DNA of 44,715 nt from an uncultured Clostridia bacterium (GTDB lineage: Bacteria > Bacillota > Clostridia > TANB77 > CAG-508): positions 1 to 44,715 of the forward strand of contig CALXHF010000015.1 of the NCBI GenBank assembly GCA_944388035.1, read 5' to 3'. The translations under genes were made by a program, and so were the position numbers. Shown in pieces: positions 27,201-35,061 of this stretch. How positions within the stretch are numbered: the first letter of the stretch is position 1; every line of letters begins with the position of its first letter. The notes below the pieces were generated by a model. It did not search any database and was not told the DNA's origin. It saw nothing but the letters and a program-made list of their open reading frames with translations.

Positions 27201-27417
27201 GAGCTGTTGCTTCTCCACTTGATTGGTCTTCAGCTGTTTGGCTTCCTGTGTTTTCATTTTGAGTTGAAACTTGTTCTTGACCAATTTCAGCAGCTTCAGT
27301 TGTTCCTCTATCTTTTAAGAACATTACTGTACCTGTAGCAGCAATAATTAGAAGTACTATTATTATAGCAGCTGTTATAATTGTTGCTTTCTTACTTGGC
27401 TTCTTAAATTGTGCCAT
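24220..27417 (-). CDS. Large surface protein with DUF11 and MucBP domains
   Basis: 1065 residues from ATG 27417 with a strong GGAGGAGG site. A basic N-terminus and one membrane helix (about 12-34, TIITAAIIIVLLIIAATGTV) anchor it with the body outside. Residues about 40-135 are a Thr/Gln/Glu-rich stalk. Then come DUF11-type repeats of about 85-110 residues (EGEQITYTITVTNNS and VGDKITYTISVENTG are the diagnostic strings), a MucBP-like domain (YTINYVEKGNETNVLG, about 520-595) and isopeptide-type beta domains. The last 110 residues are Glu/Ser/Asp rich. There is no LPxTG at the end. It is likely an adhesin or pilus-like stalk. It lies 15 bp after its sortase gene, in the operon starting near 29279. 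Confidence 0.85.
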   Translation of the reverse strand: MAQFKKPSKKATIITAAIIIVLLIIAATGTVMFLKDRGTTEAAEIGQEQVSTQNENTGSQTAEDQSSGEATAPEEQSTSEEVATQGEEETGAAGETATEGTTQTGTQGTTSTGTTTGETTTTTEDIQESTITRTDVVETVTVTPWENQNLGWDPSGVDADFARAGLSTLNVQEDDVIVTKSATTKTGEGLVQEGEQITYTITVTNNSEKDVEVKDRIPEQTTYVDGSVENAEISEDGTVIFGTAKAGEVTVITFKVTVNAGATRIITNVAVANGEESDPTETTIVKITKSSEVKTAEGATVEDNVAKVGDKITYTISVENTGDETETVNVKDVELSELISNGTLEVEEDSKATADKLMNGTDVTVPAGETVELEFTTEVLKVDGAITNVVTAGDNDSTDPEDPITTDTVETKGLLVEKTVIDQKEEPYKYGETVRFEVTVDNIGSTTLTNIVVTDNLEGATLVSGNSTIATLTPDDEPVTLVYEYVVQESDVERGYFVNGVTATSGDVAGEDETDEIPVDQVFGYTINYVEKGNETNVLGTETGTADYGDTVNIPSKTFEGYTYDSQNKPNIVITVEDNTAIVYYVAKPEPSLQLTKTAMKDGRKIGNIVYNPASNNNTFIYRLTVENTVADSYPAIITDTQTVTDILPEGITVSGSLPAGVRQETVKNRQKLTWTVNNIGYGDAAKSVDITVSIDKTVFKNKEVDLGNETTVLDIRLGQYTNDKPTSKTDSTRAKMNLFIRTAGETEDNEGYIYAGSVTVGKTVGDSQPVFASNEFNNDDAVDAAVNNPESLKRMYNDFVAANEPNGMLQQYVTGGLPDEAAVNRTLSTLYTDKYGNPVVTLSDTQVILWYKVSKHAKDPDLTRYYSISDGRRTTEHEVNIPAATYHLDGIVVDVSDLGTVIPTGAQVNVTNTAELVGITGNKLSDSATVSIHYKEQKSTYSMNLLSTIINDEELSEEKADEIAAKADELDKANSVVASEEKDDEATAVEKEENTASDNNSSQETTDSTDKEESKPEEEKPTTPTPPAKEESTEQDDITSSDDKNKNESAVESVEQQTLDSQEE

Positions 27418-27432
27418 CAAAACCTCCTCCTT

Positions 27433-28020
27433 CTATATAATTTCTTTGGCCTTTAAAATTAATCTTTCTCTATTACCATTTGTACATGTAATTAGAGTAA
27501 CCTCTCTTATTGTTTCATCTTTTGTTTCTAATATAGTTACATCGTTTGGATCAGTTTTAAAAATATCATATATTTGATACTGAACTGTTTGGTTATTCAA
27601 ATCAGTTAGTTCTACTATATCTCCTATTTTTAAATTCTTTGTTTTTCCAAACATTGTTCCGTTATAATTGTTATGACCTGCAAGTGATAAGTTACCATAT
27701 CCATTAACATCTCCACCCCAGTATTTAATAATAGCAAGTCTCATTGGTTCTTTTGCTTCTTCTGGGTTTGAAACATCCATTTCTAAAATCGGGTATTCCA
27801 AATCGATTGCTGGAATTTTTATTATACCTATTACTTTATAGCCATTTAATGTTAATTCTTGTTTTTGTGTGCTATCTGCACTTGAAAATACCTCTACGAC
27901 CTCTTGATTTTTCTTCTCATTTTCATCACTTTGCATATTTTTAATAAGAATTAAACCTATTACTAATATGATTGAAATAATAAGAATACAAAAGATTATC
28001 TTATATATTTTCGCTTTCAT
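27433..28020 (-). CDS. Class D-like sortase
   Basis: 195 residues with an N-terminal membrane helix (about 7-27). Catalytic residues: His 116 in SLAGHNNYN, Cys 179 in TLITCT and Arg 186 in NGNRERLIL. The IGIIKIPAIDLEYPIL strand pattern fits class C/D sortases. The start codon overlaps the stop of the LPITG protein gene (TAATG), so the two are translationally coupled and the LPITG protein is the likely substrate. It is not close in sequence to the sortase at 12684. Confidence 0.9.
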   Translation of the reverse strand: MKAKIYKIIFCILIISIILVIGLILIKNMQSDENEKKNQEVVEVFSSADSTQKQELTLNGYKVIGIIKIPAIDLEYPILEMDVSNPEEAKEPMRLAIIKYWGGDVNGYGNLSLAGHNNYNGTMFGKTKNLKIGDIVELTDLNNQTVQYQIYDIFKTDPNDVTILETKDETIREVTLITCTNGNRERLILKAKEII

Positions 28021-29006
28021 TATTTATCTGCCTTTTTATTTAATTTTTTCATTCTGATAAAAACAACAATTGCAATTATTACTAAAGCAGCTAATACAAC
28101 GAATAAAACAATGCTATCTCCTGTTATAGGTAATTTAGAAGTTTCTTGAGTTGTTACTTCTTGTTGTTCTACTTTTTCATCTTTACCTTTTTCTATTCCT
28201 AAGTTTGATTCCATGAATTTAGCATCATATGTTGTTCCGTCTTCTGCAACTTTTCTTAACATTACAATATATTTTTCTCCGTCAGTAGCATCTGATGGTT
28301 GTTTAATCTCCATACTCTCATCTACTGGTTGCCAATCAACTTCTGCTAATAGTTCATTATATAAATTGTAGAAATTGTTAGCTAATTCAATCTTTGTATA
28401 CATAGGTTCACTGTCATAACCATCACTATTAAGTTCATCTGCTAAACTTTGAAGTTCACTATATCTTTCATCTGTTGCTTTAAACATTTGATAAGAATAC
28501 TCTGCATTTGCATCATCTTCTATTTTTAATCCTCCAACAGTATAAGTATAGTTCTTTCCTTCAATTGTTTCTGTTCTATCAACAATTCCTGTTAAAACAC
28601 TAGTTGATATCCTATTTGAAGTATTTTTTACTTCTTCCATTTTATCTTGTGTAAGCATATCACTAAAATCTAGTGTATATGTTACAGTTTCATCTTCCGT
28701 TCTTATGTATAAATTATTTTCACTTTCTGCAAAATCGCTAGCTGAAATTAATGCTACTTGATTACCTTCATCATCTTCAACTGAATTTATATAATTTAAA
28801 TCCATTTCTGTTGCATCAGCCTCTTCTGATAAAGCATACTCAAAACTTGTTTCTAGTCCATCTACATAAATTACAACATCACCGTCAGCTTCTTTTATTA
28901 TTTGTACCCCTTCATTTGCAGCTGCTACACTACTAAATGGTACTAACATTGTAACGACTAACATTGCAATTAGTAATACGGTTAGTTTTGCCTTAAAGCT
29001 TTTCAT
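28020..29006 (-). CDS. LPxTG surface protein
   Basis: 328 residues. A signal peptide (about 1-29, LLIAMLVVTMLVPFSSVAAA) starts the protein and a full sorting signal ends it: LPITG near residue 292, a hydrophobic helix and a basic RMKKLNKKADK tail. The 260-residue middle is acidic and its fold is not recognised; it contains no Cna-B or thioester pattern. The likely fate is covalent attachment by the sortase encoded by the overlapping gene. The start follows AAGGAGGGG. The attenuator-like hairpin at 29048-29095 lies between it and the 36-residue peptide gene. Confidence 0.88.
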   Translation of the reverse strand: MKSFKAKLTVLLIAMLVVTMLVPFSSVAAANEGVQIIKEADGDVVIYVDGLETSFEYALSEEADATEMDLNYINSVEDDEGNQVALISASDFAESENNLYIRTEDETVTYTLDFSDMLTQDKMEEVKNTSNRISTSVLTGIVDRTETIEGKNYTYTVGGLKIEDDANAEYSYQMFKATDERYSELQSLADELNSDGYDSEPMYTKIELANNFYNLYNELLAEVDWQPVDESMEIKQPSDATDGEKYIVMLRKVAEDGTTYDAKFMESNLGIEKGKDEKVEQQEVTTQETSKLPITGDSIVLFVVLAALVIIAIVVFIRMKKLNKKADK

Positions 29007-29047
29007 TTCCTTTCCCCTCCTTAAAATTTTTTAAAAGAAAAAAATAT

Positions 29048-29095
29048 AAACCTAAGATTTTCCTTTTATTATTTCTCGAGTAAAATCCTAAGTTT
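29048..29095 (-). terminator. Terminator or attenuator before the sortase operon
   Basis: A 14-bp stem with two G-U pairs (29048-29061 with 29082-29095), 20-nt loop, followed on the minus strand by ATATTTTTTTC. It sits between the 36-residue peptide gene and the LPxTG gene, so it may limit readthrough into the operon. Confidence 0.78.
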
Positions 29096-29097
29096 AA

Positions 29098-29208
29098 TTA
29101 CATTAAAAAAGCACCACAAACACATAGACAAATGGCATATTCGTCATCGTCTTTAATTCCAGTATTGTTTTTTCTTACGGAATTAATGGTTTCTGATACT
29201 TTTCTCAT
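29098..29208 (-). CDS. Small leader-like peptide with a Cys-rich end
   Basis: 36 residues from ATG 29208, ending DDDEYAICLCVCGAFLM. It has a GAGGG ribosome site at a good distance and the promoter at 29286-29314. The charged N-terminal part and the short hydrophobic C-terminus with three Cys in CLCVC resemble a precursor peptide, but I see no maturation enzyme nearby. It lies just ahead of a terminator hairpin and the sortase operon, so a leader-peptide role in attenuation is an alternative. No Trp, His or similar codon run that would suggest amino-acid attenuation is present. Confidence 0.5.
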   Translation of the reverse strand: MRKVSETINSVRKNNTGIKDDDEYAICLCVCGAFLM

Positions 29209-29285
29209 CTTTTTTTCCCTCTTTTTTATTTTTTGAACTTCTAGCTATATGGCTGTTCCCTATGTTCCTATTTAAGTCCGACAAC

Positions 29286-29314
29286 ATTATATTACATTTT
29301 TGTCATTTTGTAAA
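29286..29314 (-). promoter_or_regulatory. Promoter of the leader peptide and sortase operon
   Basis: On the minus strand TTTACA (29314-29309), 17 bp, TATAAT (29291-29286). Transcription would start near 29279, giving a leader of about 70 nt to the small peptide gene. The remaining stretch to 29465 contains nothing else I can identify. Confidence 0.78.
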
Positions 29315-29464
29315 GCTTTTTTAATAATTTTGTAATAATTATGTAAATTATTTTGTATAAAAAGTGTACTTTTGCTTATTTCCGTAGGGAAAAGCGTCGT
29401 AATATTTTTAGCTATTTCTGGCTTATATTCTATAATATTTTCTATATTTTACAAATATTCAAAA

Positions 29465-29507
29465 AAATAAATCATACCTCAAGTTATTCTTAAGGTATGA
29501 TTTATTT
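29465..29507 (-). terminator. Terminator of the ATPase gene
   Basis: A 15-bp stem, AAATAAATCATACCT with AGGTATGATTTATTT (29465-29479 with 29493-29507), followed on the minus strand by T residues. The ATPase stop codon lies inside the hairpin. Confidence 0.85.
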
Positions 29508-30703
29508 TTCTAATAACCACTCTATTATATTTTTATGAATTATTCCATCTCGTGAAAAATTTGTTTTATCACAAGAAATAACATATTTAGGGAAATTATC
29601 ATTTAATTGTTTAAATGCTCCAAATTCTCTTTTAATTACATTTTCATCTGCTGATAAATATGCAACCTGTATATAAATTTTTTCATCAGTTTTAGTTGCT
29701 ATAAAATCTATTTCTCCTTGTTTTGTTTTTCCTACATATACTTCATATCCTCTTGCTAATAATTCGTTATAAACTACATTTTCAATCGCAAAACTTTTAT
29801 TTATTTCATAATTATTATTTTTAATTTGTGCTATTCCTAAATCTGTCATATAATATTTATTTAATGTTTTTAAAATAGCTTTTCCATGTATATCATATCT
29901 ATATGCTTTTTCAATAATTAAAGCCTTGCATAAAGCATCTAAATATGAATATAATGTTTTTGTTGATATTACTCTACCTTCACTCTCTAAAAACTTAATT
30001 ATATTATTTGCTGAAAATTTTCTTCCTGTCATATCAACTATATATTGTAAAATTAAGTTAAATAAAGCTGTATCTTTTAACCCCAATCTTTCTACTACAT
30101 CTCTTAATATAATAAAATCAAAAACACTATGTAAATAATCTTTTATATTACTTTCTTCTGTAAATTGTGTTCTATTTGGCAAACCTCCCCATTTTAAATA
30201 ATCCTCAAAAGAGTTATCATCTTTTGCATCTTTTTTAGTTAATTCAATATATTCTTTATATGTTAATGGATAGATATTAAATAAAACATATCTTCCAGAC
30301 AATACTGTTGATAGTTCATTAGAAAGTAATTTACTATTAGAGCCTGTTATAAATATACTAGCATTTTTTATAGATGCCCTTAATGCATTTACAACAACCT
30401 CAAACTTATCAACATTTTGTATTTTATCTAAAAATATATAATAAATTTTTTTATCCTTAATTTTTTCTTTTATATATTCATTCAACTTTTTATAATCTTT
30501 TAAATCTTCAAATTCCACATATTCAAAATTAACATATATAATATGGTTATCATCAACTTTTCTTTTTTAATTTCATCAACTATTTGTTCTAATATTACTG
30601 ATTTTCCACATCTTCTTATTCCAACTAGTATTTTTACTAAATCACTATCATAAAATCCTCTTATTCTTGATAAATACATTTCTCTTTTTAACATTTTTAT
30701 CAC
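29502..30703 (-). pseudogene. AAA ATPase with DUF4143, frame broken near 30555
   Basis: Two overlapping frames make one DUF4143-type ATPase of about 400 residues. The N-terminal part (from ATG 30703) has the Walker A LVGIRRCGKSVIL; the second part has the Walker B-like IYYIFLDKIQNV, the sensor ITGSNSKLL, and the DUF4143 C-terminal domain with its restriction-like EVYVGKTKQGEIDFIATK block. The join needs a shift of -1 around the run ATTAAAAAAGAAAAG, where upstream EIKKEK should be followed by VDDNHIIYVNFEY. This run is A-rich and not a CGG site, so a single-base deletion in a homopolymer is the likely cause. The family is often degraded in genomes. Confidence 0.72.
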
Positions 30704-30816
30704 CTATAATTATTATGAACTATTTTTTATATTTGTAAAGTTATTTTGTTTAAGCAAAATAACTTTTCATTTTTATATATTTATTTTGTTTTGTCGAAAT
30801 AATTTTTATGTCAAAA

Positions 30817-30840
30817 AAAGAAGCCATTTCTAGCTTCTTT
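30817..30840 (-). terminator. Terminator after the HU gene
   Basis: AAAGAAGC with GCTTCTTT (30817-30824 with 30833-30840), followed on the minus strand by seven T residues. Confidence 0.85.
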
Positions 30841-30878
30841 TATATGATATCATACATTTATACATTTATATAAATCTC

Positions 30879-31163
30879 TTATTTTTTGTTTACTAAATCT
30901 TTTAATGCTTTACCAGCTTTGAATACTGGAGCTTTTGATGCAGGTATTTTGATTTCTTCTTTAGTTTGTGGGTTTCTACCTTTTCTAGCTGCTCTTTTTC
31001 TAACTTCGAAAGAACCAAATCCAACTAGTTGAACTTTATCTCCTTTTTTTAGTGAGTCTGTTACAACTTCTACAAAAGCATTAACTGATGCTTCAGCTGC
31101 TTTTTTTGTTTCACCTGTTTTTGCAGCCATTGCCGCGATTAATTCAGATTTGTTCATTTTCAC
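30879..31163 (-). CDS. hup: DNA-binding protein HU
   Basis: 94 residues, the standard HU length: [15 protein letters not shown], an alanine-rich second helix, [20 protein letters not shown] and the beta-arm NPQT followed by the flexible arm and final helix ending LKDLVNKK. It bends and compacts DNA as a homodimer and aids replication and repair. The start has GGAGG. It stands alone with its own terminator, and an inverted repeat at 31189-31222 lies upstream. Confidence 0.97.
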   Translation of the reverse strand: MKMNKSELIAAMAAKTGETKKAAEASVNAFVEVVTDSLKKGDKVQLVGFGSFEVRKRAARKGRNPQTKEEIKIPASKAPVFKAGKALKDLVNKK

Positions 31164-31188
31164 TACCTCCTATAAAGTATAATGTTAT

Positions 31189-31222
31189 GTACTTTATTGC
31201 CTGAACCAAGCAATAAATGTAC
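31189..31222. promoter_or_regulatory. Inverted repeat upstream of the HU gene
   Basis: GTACTTTATTGC (31189-31200) and GCAATAAATGTAC (31210-31222) pair with one bulged base and a 9-nt loop. It lies just upstream of the HU ribosome site, so an operator or 5' UTR hairpin controlling HU is plausible. Confidence 0.4.
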
Positions 31223-31307
31223 TACTAATAAAGAATATTCGCCAAAAATACTTAAATTCCTTCTTTTTATTTAAAAATTTATTAAATTTTTAAAATAAAA
31301 TATTTTA

Positions 31308-32946
31308 TTAATATATTTTTAGCTTTGTAAGTATGCTTAAAATCTTGTCTCCTGCTGGCATCATCTGTACTTCTTCTTTAGTAAATACTTTTAGTGCTAC
31401 TATTGCCAATCCATAAATTATTACTGCAAAACCTATTGCTAATATTGTAGCCAATTTTTCTACAATTATACCTGAAAGTACATAATATATAAAATATGAG
31501 CATATTGCCATAATAGCAGTTGCGATAACTGGTTTTATAACAAATTTCTTTGCAGGAAACTTTAAATTAAATGCTTTTCTTAAACATATTATAGAAATAG
31601 TAAATGCAACTGCGTGGCAAGCAACAGAAGCCCATGCTGCTCCATTTACTCCTATTTCTGGTATTGGCACTAATATTAAATTTAAAATTAATTTAACAAT
31701 AACACCGAAGCCCTAGTGAAATTGCTGGAACTCTTAAGAGTCCATATCCTTGCAGTGCTCCATTTATTGTCTGGTCTAATATAGTAAATAAAATTGTAAG
31801 AGAACTTATTTGTAAAATTACTGTTCCATCACTAGCATTAGGATATAATAGATTTAATATTGGTTCTGCAAACACACACATACCAATTGTGCAAGGAAGA
31901 CCTATTAACATTGAAATTAGAAAAGAAAAAGTAGTTTTTCTTTTAATTTCTTTTTTATCTCTTCTAGCTTTTGCTGCTGAAATTGCAGGAACTAGTGCAG
32001 TTGCAAAAGCTACATTTATTGACAAAGGAAGACTAGTTAAAGTATCTACCTTACCACCTAAAATACCATATTGGCTAACTGCAACATCTTCAGGTAAAAA
32101 TTCTTTTAAACTTCTTACAACTGTAAAAGAATCTATATTTTTATTTACAGAAGAAAGAATTGCAGTTAAAGCAATTGGGAAAGATACTATCAATATCTTT
32201 TTAATAATATTTCTAACTCTTTCATATTTATAATTTACAGTAGACTTAACCTCTCTTGCAATTTCTTTTCTTCTTGTCTTATAAAACAAAAATAAATAAC
32301 CAAACCCTGCCATAGTAGCAAGTGTAGTTGCTAAAGTTGCTCCTCCTGCCATCCACTCTGTTGAAACATTAGAAATAATTGCAACTATTTCTACTAATAT
32401 AATCGTAAGTGCAGTTTTAAATATTTGCTCTATTGATTGAGACCTTGCAGTTACTTTCATATTTTGTCTACCATTAAAATAACCTCTCATAACAGAAGCA
32501 ATTGCAACAAAGAAAATTGCAGGTGATAAAGCAACTAACGTCATCTCTGCATCTGGAATTTGTAACCATTTAACTGCAATTAGATGAGCTCCAAAAAACA
32601 ACATTAAACTACCAACCAAACCAATTACAGCAAATGTTGCAAAAGCTATTTTAAATATTCTATATGCACCTTTATGGTCTCCAATTGCCACTCTTTCTGA
32701 AACTAGTTTAGAAATTGCATTTGGAACTCCAATAGATGAAATTGTTAGTAATAATGCATATATTTGATAACTTGCCGCTACAATACCATTTCCTTTGTCT
32801 CCAAACCCTTCTCTGTTTGTTAAATACAAATTATAAACTAAGCCCAATAATTTTATTAAAACTTGTGAAAATATTAAAGTAATAACACTTTGCATAAAAG
32901 TTTCTTTTTTAGAAGTATTTTCTTTAGTTTTTATATTTTTTGGCAT
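31308..32946 (-). CDS. SpoVB/YtgP-type MOP-superfamily flippase, read through a +1 frameshift at CGG
   Basis: Joined, 545 residues: 1-413 from 32946-31708 and 414-545 from 31706-31308, skipping C 31707. About 12-14 membrane helices in the polysaccharide-transporter (MOP/MATE-like) fold, with the N-terminal KKETFMQSVITLIFSQVLIK and the loop FNGRQNMKVTARSQSIEQ typical of SpoVB/YtgP/MurJ proteins that flip lipid-linked cell-wall precursors. The start is ATG 32946 with GGAGTG; an earlier in-frame start lies upstream. At the join the helix ISLGLGVIVKLILNLILV is continuous only if one C is skipped. Without the shift the product stops after three codons and lacks the last helices. Confidence 0.88.
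31705..31710 (-). other. +1 frameshift site CTT-CGG in the flippase gene
   Basis: CTT (31710-31708), then CGG (31707-31705) and T. Skipping C 31707 reads Leu then GGT, Gly 414, in the transmembrane stretch LGLGVIV. Confidence 0.82.
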
Positions 32947-33062
32947 CAAATCACTCCAATTCTTATTTTGTATCATAGTACATTTTACTTAAACATTATA
33001 AAATTAATTACAAAAATATTCAATACTTTTTGTAAAATTGAAAACGTTTACTTTTATCAAAA

Positions 33063-33090
33063 AAGACACATCTATTATAGGATATGTCTT
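33063..33090 (-). terminator. Terminator after the pyrophosphatase gene
   Basis: AAGACACATC and GATATGTCTT (33063-33072 with 33081-33090, one G-U pair), followed on the minus strand by TTTTTTGAT. Confidence 0.75.
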
Positions 33091-33126
33091 AAGTTACTAA
33101 ATTTTAAGAAAAACGAAATGTTTCTT

Positions 33127-34053
33127 CTATATATATTTATCAATATTAGGTAATAATTGTTTCTTTCTAGAAACAACACCTTTTAAAAAAGTTCTATTAT
33201 TTTCTAGTTCTATATCAAATGCTTTTTCAACCGCTTCTACTTTATTTCCTAAAGCAATTATTTCAGAATTGCTATTTAATATATCCGTAATTGCTAAAAC
33301 AAATAATTCTAATCCTCTATTTTCTATTTCTTCTTTAATCGCATTTTCTAATTCTTCTTGTCTTGTTAATACATCTTCTATACTTACAGTATTTACTTGT
33401 GCAATCACAAATTTTGTTCCGTTTTTATCTAAACTTTTAGCATCTAAAGATATTAATTCTTTAGCAGTGAAATCATTTAAATCTGTTCCTGCTTTTAACA
33501 TTTCTAAACCATATTCCTTAATATCAATTCCTGATATTTTTTCTAATTCTCTTAATGCTTTTATATCATAATCAGTAGTTGTTGGTGATTTTAATAATAA
33601 TGTATCTGACATTATACTACTAGCCATAAGTATTGCTTCTTCCTTACTTACTTCTATTCCATTTGTTTTGTATTCTTCCAAAAGTATTGTTGATGTACAA
33701 CCATATGGTTTTGCTGTATAATACAAAGGTTCTAATGTTTCAAAATTTGCAATTCTGTGATGATCTATTACTTCTAATATTTTTGCATTTTCTATTGCAT
33801 ATACACTTTGATTAAACTCGTTATGGTCTACTAATATAACTTCTTGTCCTTCATCAACACTTTCTATTAATTCTGGTTCTTCTAATTTTAAATAATCTAA
33901 TACATATTTTGTTTCTTTATTTATTTTTCCTAGTCTTACTGCTCTGCAATTTTCTTTCCCTGTTTTTTTATCTAATCTTTCTTTTACTAAACTTGAACAT
34001 ATTGAATCTGTATCTGGGTTTTTATGTCCAAATATTAATATTTCTTTTTCCAT
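33127..34053 (-). CDS. ppaC: Manganese-dependent inorganic pyrophosphatase (family II, DHH)
   Basis: 308 residues from ATG 34053. Metal ligands are visible: His 10, Asp 14 and Asp 16 in GHKNPDTDS, Asp 76 in VDHNE and DHH at 97-99. The C-terminal DHHA2 domain has the substrate-binding SRKKQ near the end. It hydrolyses PPi to two phosphates, pulling biosynthetic reactions forward. A start at 34071 is possible in frame, but AGGAAG precedes ATG 34053. It is separated from hslO by about 110 bp. Confidence 0.95.
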   Translation of the reverse strand: MEKEILIFGHKNPDTDSICSSLVKERLDKKTGKENCRAVRLGKINKETKYVLDYLKLEEPELIESVDEGQEVILVDHNEFNQSVYAIENAKILEVIDHHRIANFETLEPLYYTAKPYGCTSTILLEEYKTNGIEVSKEEAILMASSIMSDTLLLKSPTTTDYDIKALRELEKISGIDIKEYGLEMLKAGTDLNDFTAKELISLDAKSLDKNGTKFVIAQVNTVSIEDVLTRQEELENAIKEEIENRGLELFVLAITDILNSNSEIIALGNKVEAVEKAFDIELENNRTFLKGVVSRKKQLLPNIDKYI

Positions 34054-34164
34054 AATTAATCTTCCTTTCATACTTTATTTTTACTATATTTTCTTATTGC
34101 TTATTATATTAACTAGAAGTTGTTTTGTCAATGATTATAAATTATTAAACATTTTATTAGCTAA

Positions 34165-35041
34165 TCACCTTTCTAATAATTTTTCTAGTTCTTCTTTATT
34201 AAATTCATATTTTTTATTACAGAAATGACAAACAAGTTCTGCTTTCCCATCTTCTTTTATTATCTTTTCTAATTCCGTTTTTCCTATAGCAATTAGTGCA
34301 TTTTCCATTTTTTCTTTTGAGCAATCACATTTATAAACTGGAATTTTACAATCTTCTATTACTTTTATATTTTTATCTCCAGTTACTTTTTTTGCAATAT
34401 CTAATAAACTTAATTTTTCATCTAACATTTTAGAAATTGCACCAGCTTCAAATATTCCTTTTTCTACATTTAAAATATCTTCATTAGTTGCATCTGGCAT
34501 TGGTGTAATTAAATATCCACCGAGCTTCTCTTACACCGTTTTTATCTACTAAAACTCCCAATGCTACTGCTGATTGTCTTTGTTCTGAATTTACAAAATA
34601 ATTTGTGAAATCATCTGCAATTTCACCTGATGTTAAATTAGATATTCCTATATATGGCTCTTTTAGACCAATATCTTTTATTACATTTATATAACCTTCG
34701 TTTCCTACTGCTCCACCTACATCTAATTTACCAAATTCATTAAGCGGTAAATCTACATAAGGGTTTTGAACATATCCTTTAACTTCTGGTTTGTTATTTG
34801 CAACTGCTAGGATTGTCCCTATCTCTCCATCTCCTTTTATTTGTACTGTTATTTTATCATCTTTGTTTTTCATTTCATTTGCCATTAATGCTGTTATTGT
34901 AAGCACTCTTCCTAAAACTGCTGTTGCTAATGGACTTAAATCGTGTATCTTTCTTGCTTCTTCTACTAAAGCCGTTGTTTTAATAGCTGTAATTGCAATT
35001 CGACCTTCATATGCTAAAAAACTTGTTATTTTATCTTCCAT
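34165..35041 (-). CDS. hslO: Redox chaperone Hsp33, read through a +1 frameshift at CGG
   Basis: Joined, 291 residues: 1-173 from 35041-34523 and 174-291 from 34521-34165, skipping C 34522. Hsp33 is a holdase activated by oxidation of its zinc site; the four Cys are present as CDC and CHFC in the last 65 residues. At the join the expected AGGYLITPMPDA appears (AGGYLI is a family signature), with Gly 174 just after the skipped base. Unshifted reading stops after 12 codons and lacks the whole redox-switch domain. The gene follows the glycosyltransferase by 20 bp with an AAGGAG site. Confidence 0.93.
34520..34525 (-). other. +1 frameshift site GCT-CGG in hslO
   Basis: GCT (34525-34523), then CGG (34522-34520) and T. 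Skipping C 34522 reads Ala then GGT-GGA, the conserved Gly-Gly of AGGYLI. Confidence 0.85.
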
Positions 35042-35061
35042 TTTATTCTCCTTGTTAATTT

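Noticed and set aside
27024..27284. Lys/Gln-rich frame inside the DUF11 gene
   Set aside because: It is a shifted reading of the Thr/Gln/Glu-rich stalk on the same strand, without its own start signals.
30540..30570. ATPase break as another programmed frameshift
   Set aside because: It needs a shift in the -1 direction within an A-rich run, without CGG, in an accessory gene. A base loss in a homopolymer explains it.
31189..31222. Tandem tRNA or riboswitch before the HU gene
   Set aside because: Only a simple inverted repeat is present; no conserved aptamer elements or tRNA-like arms are visible.
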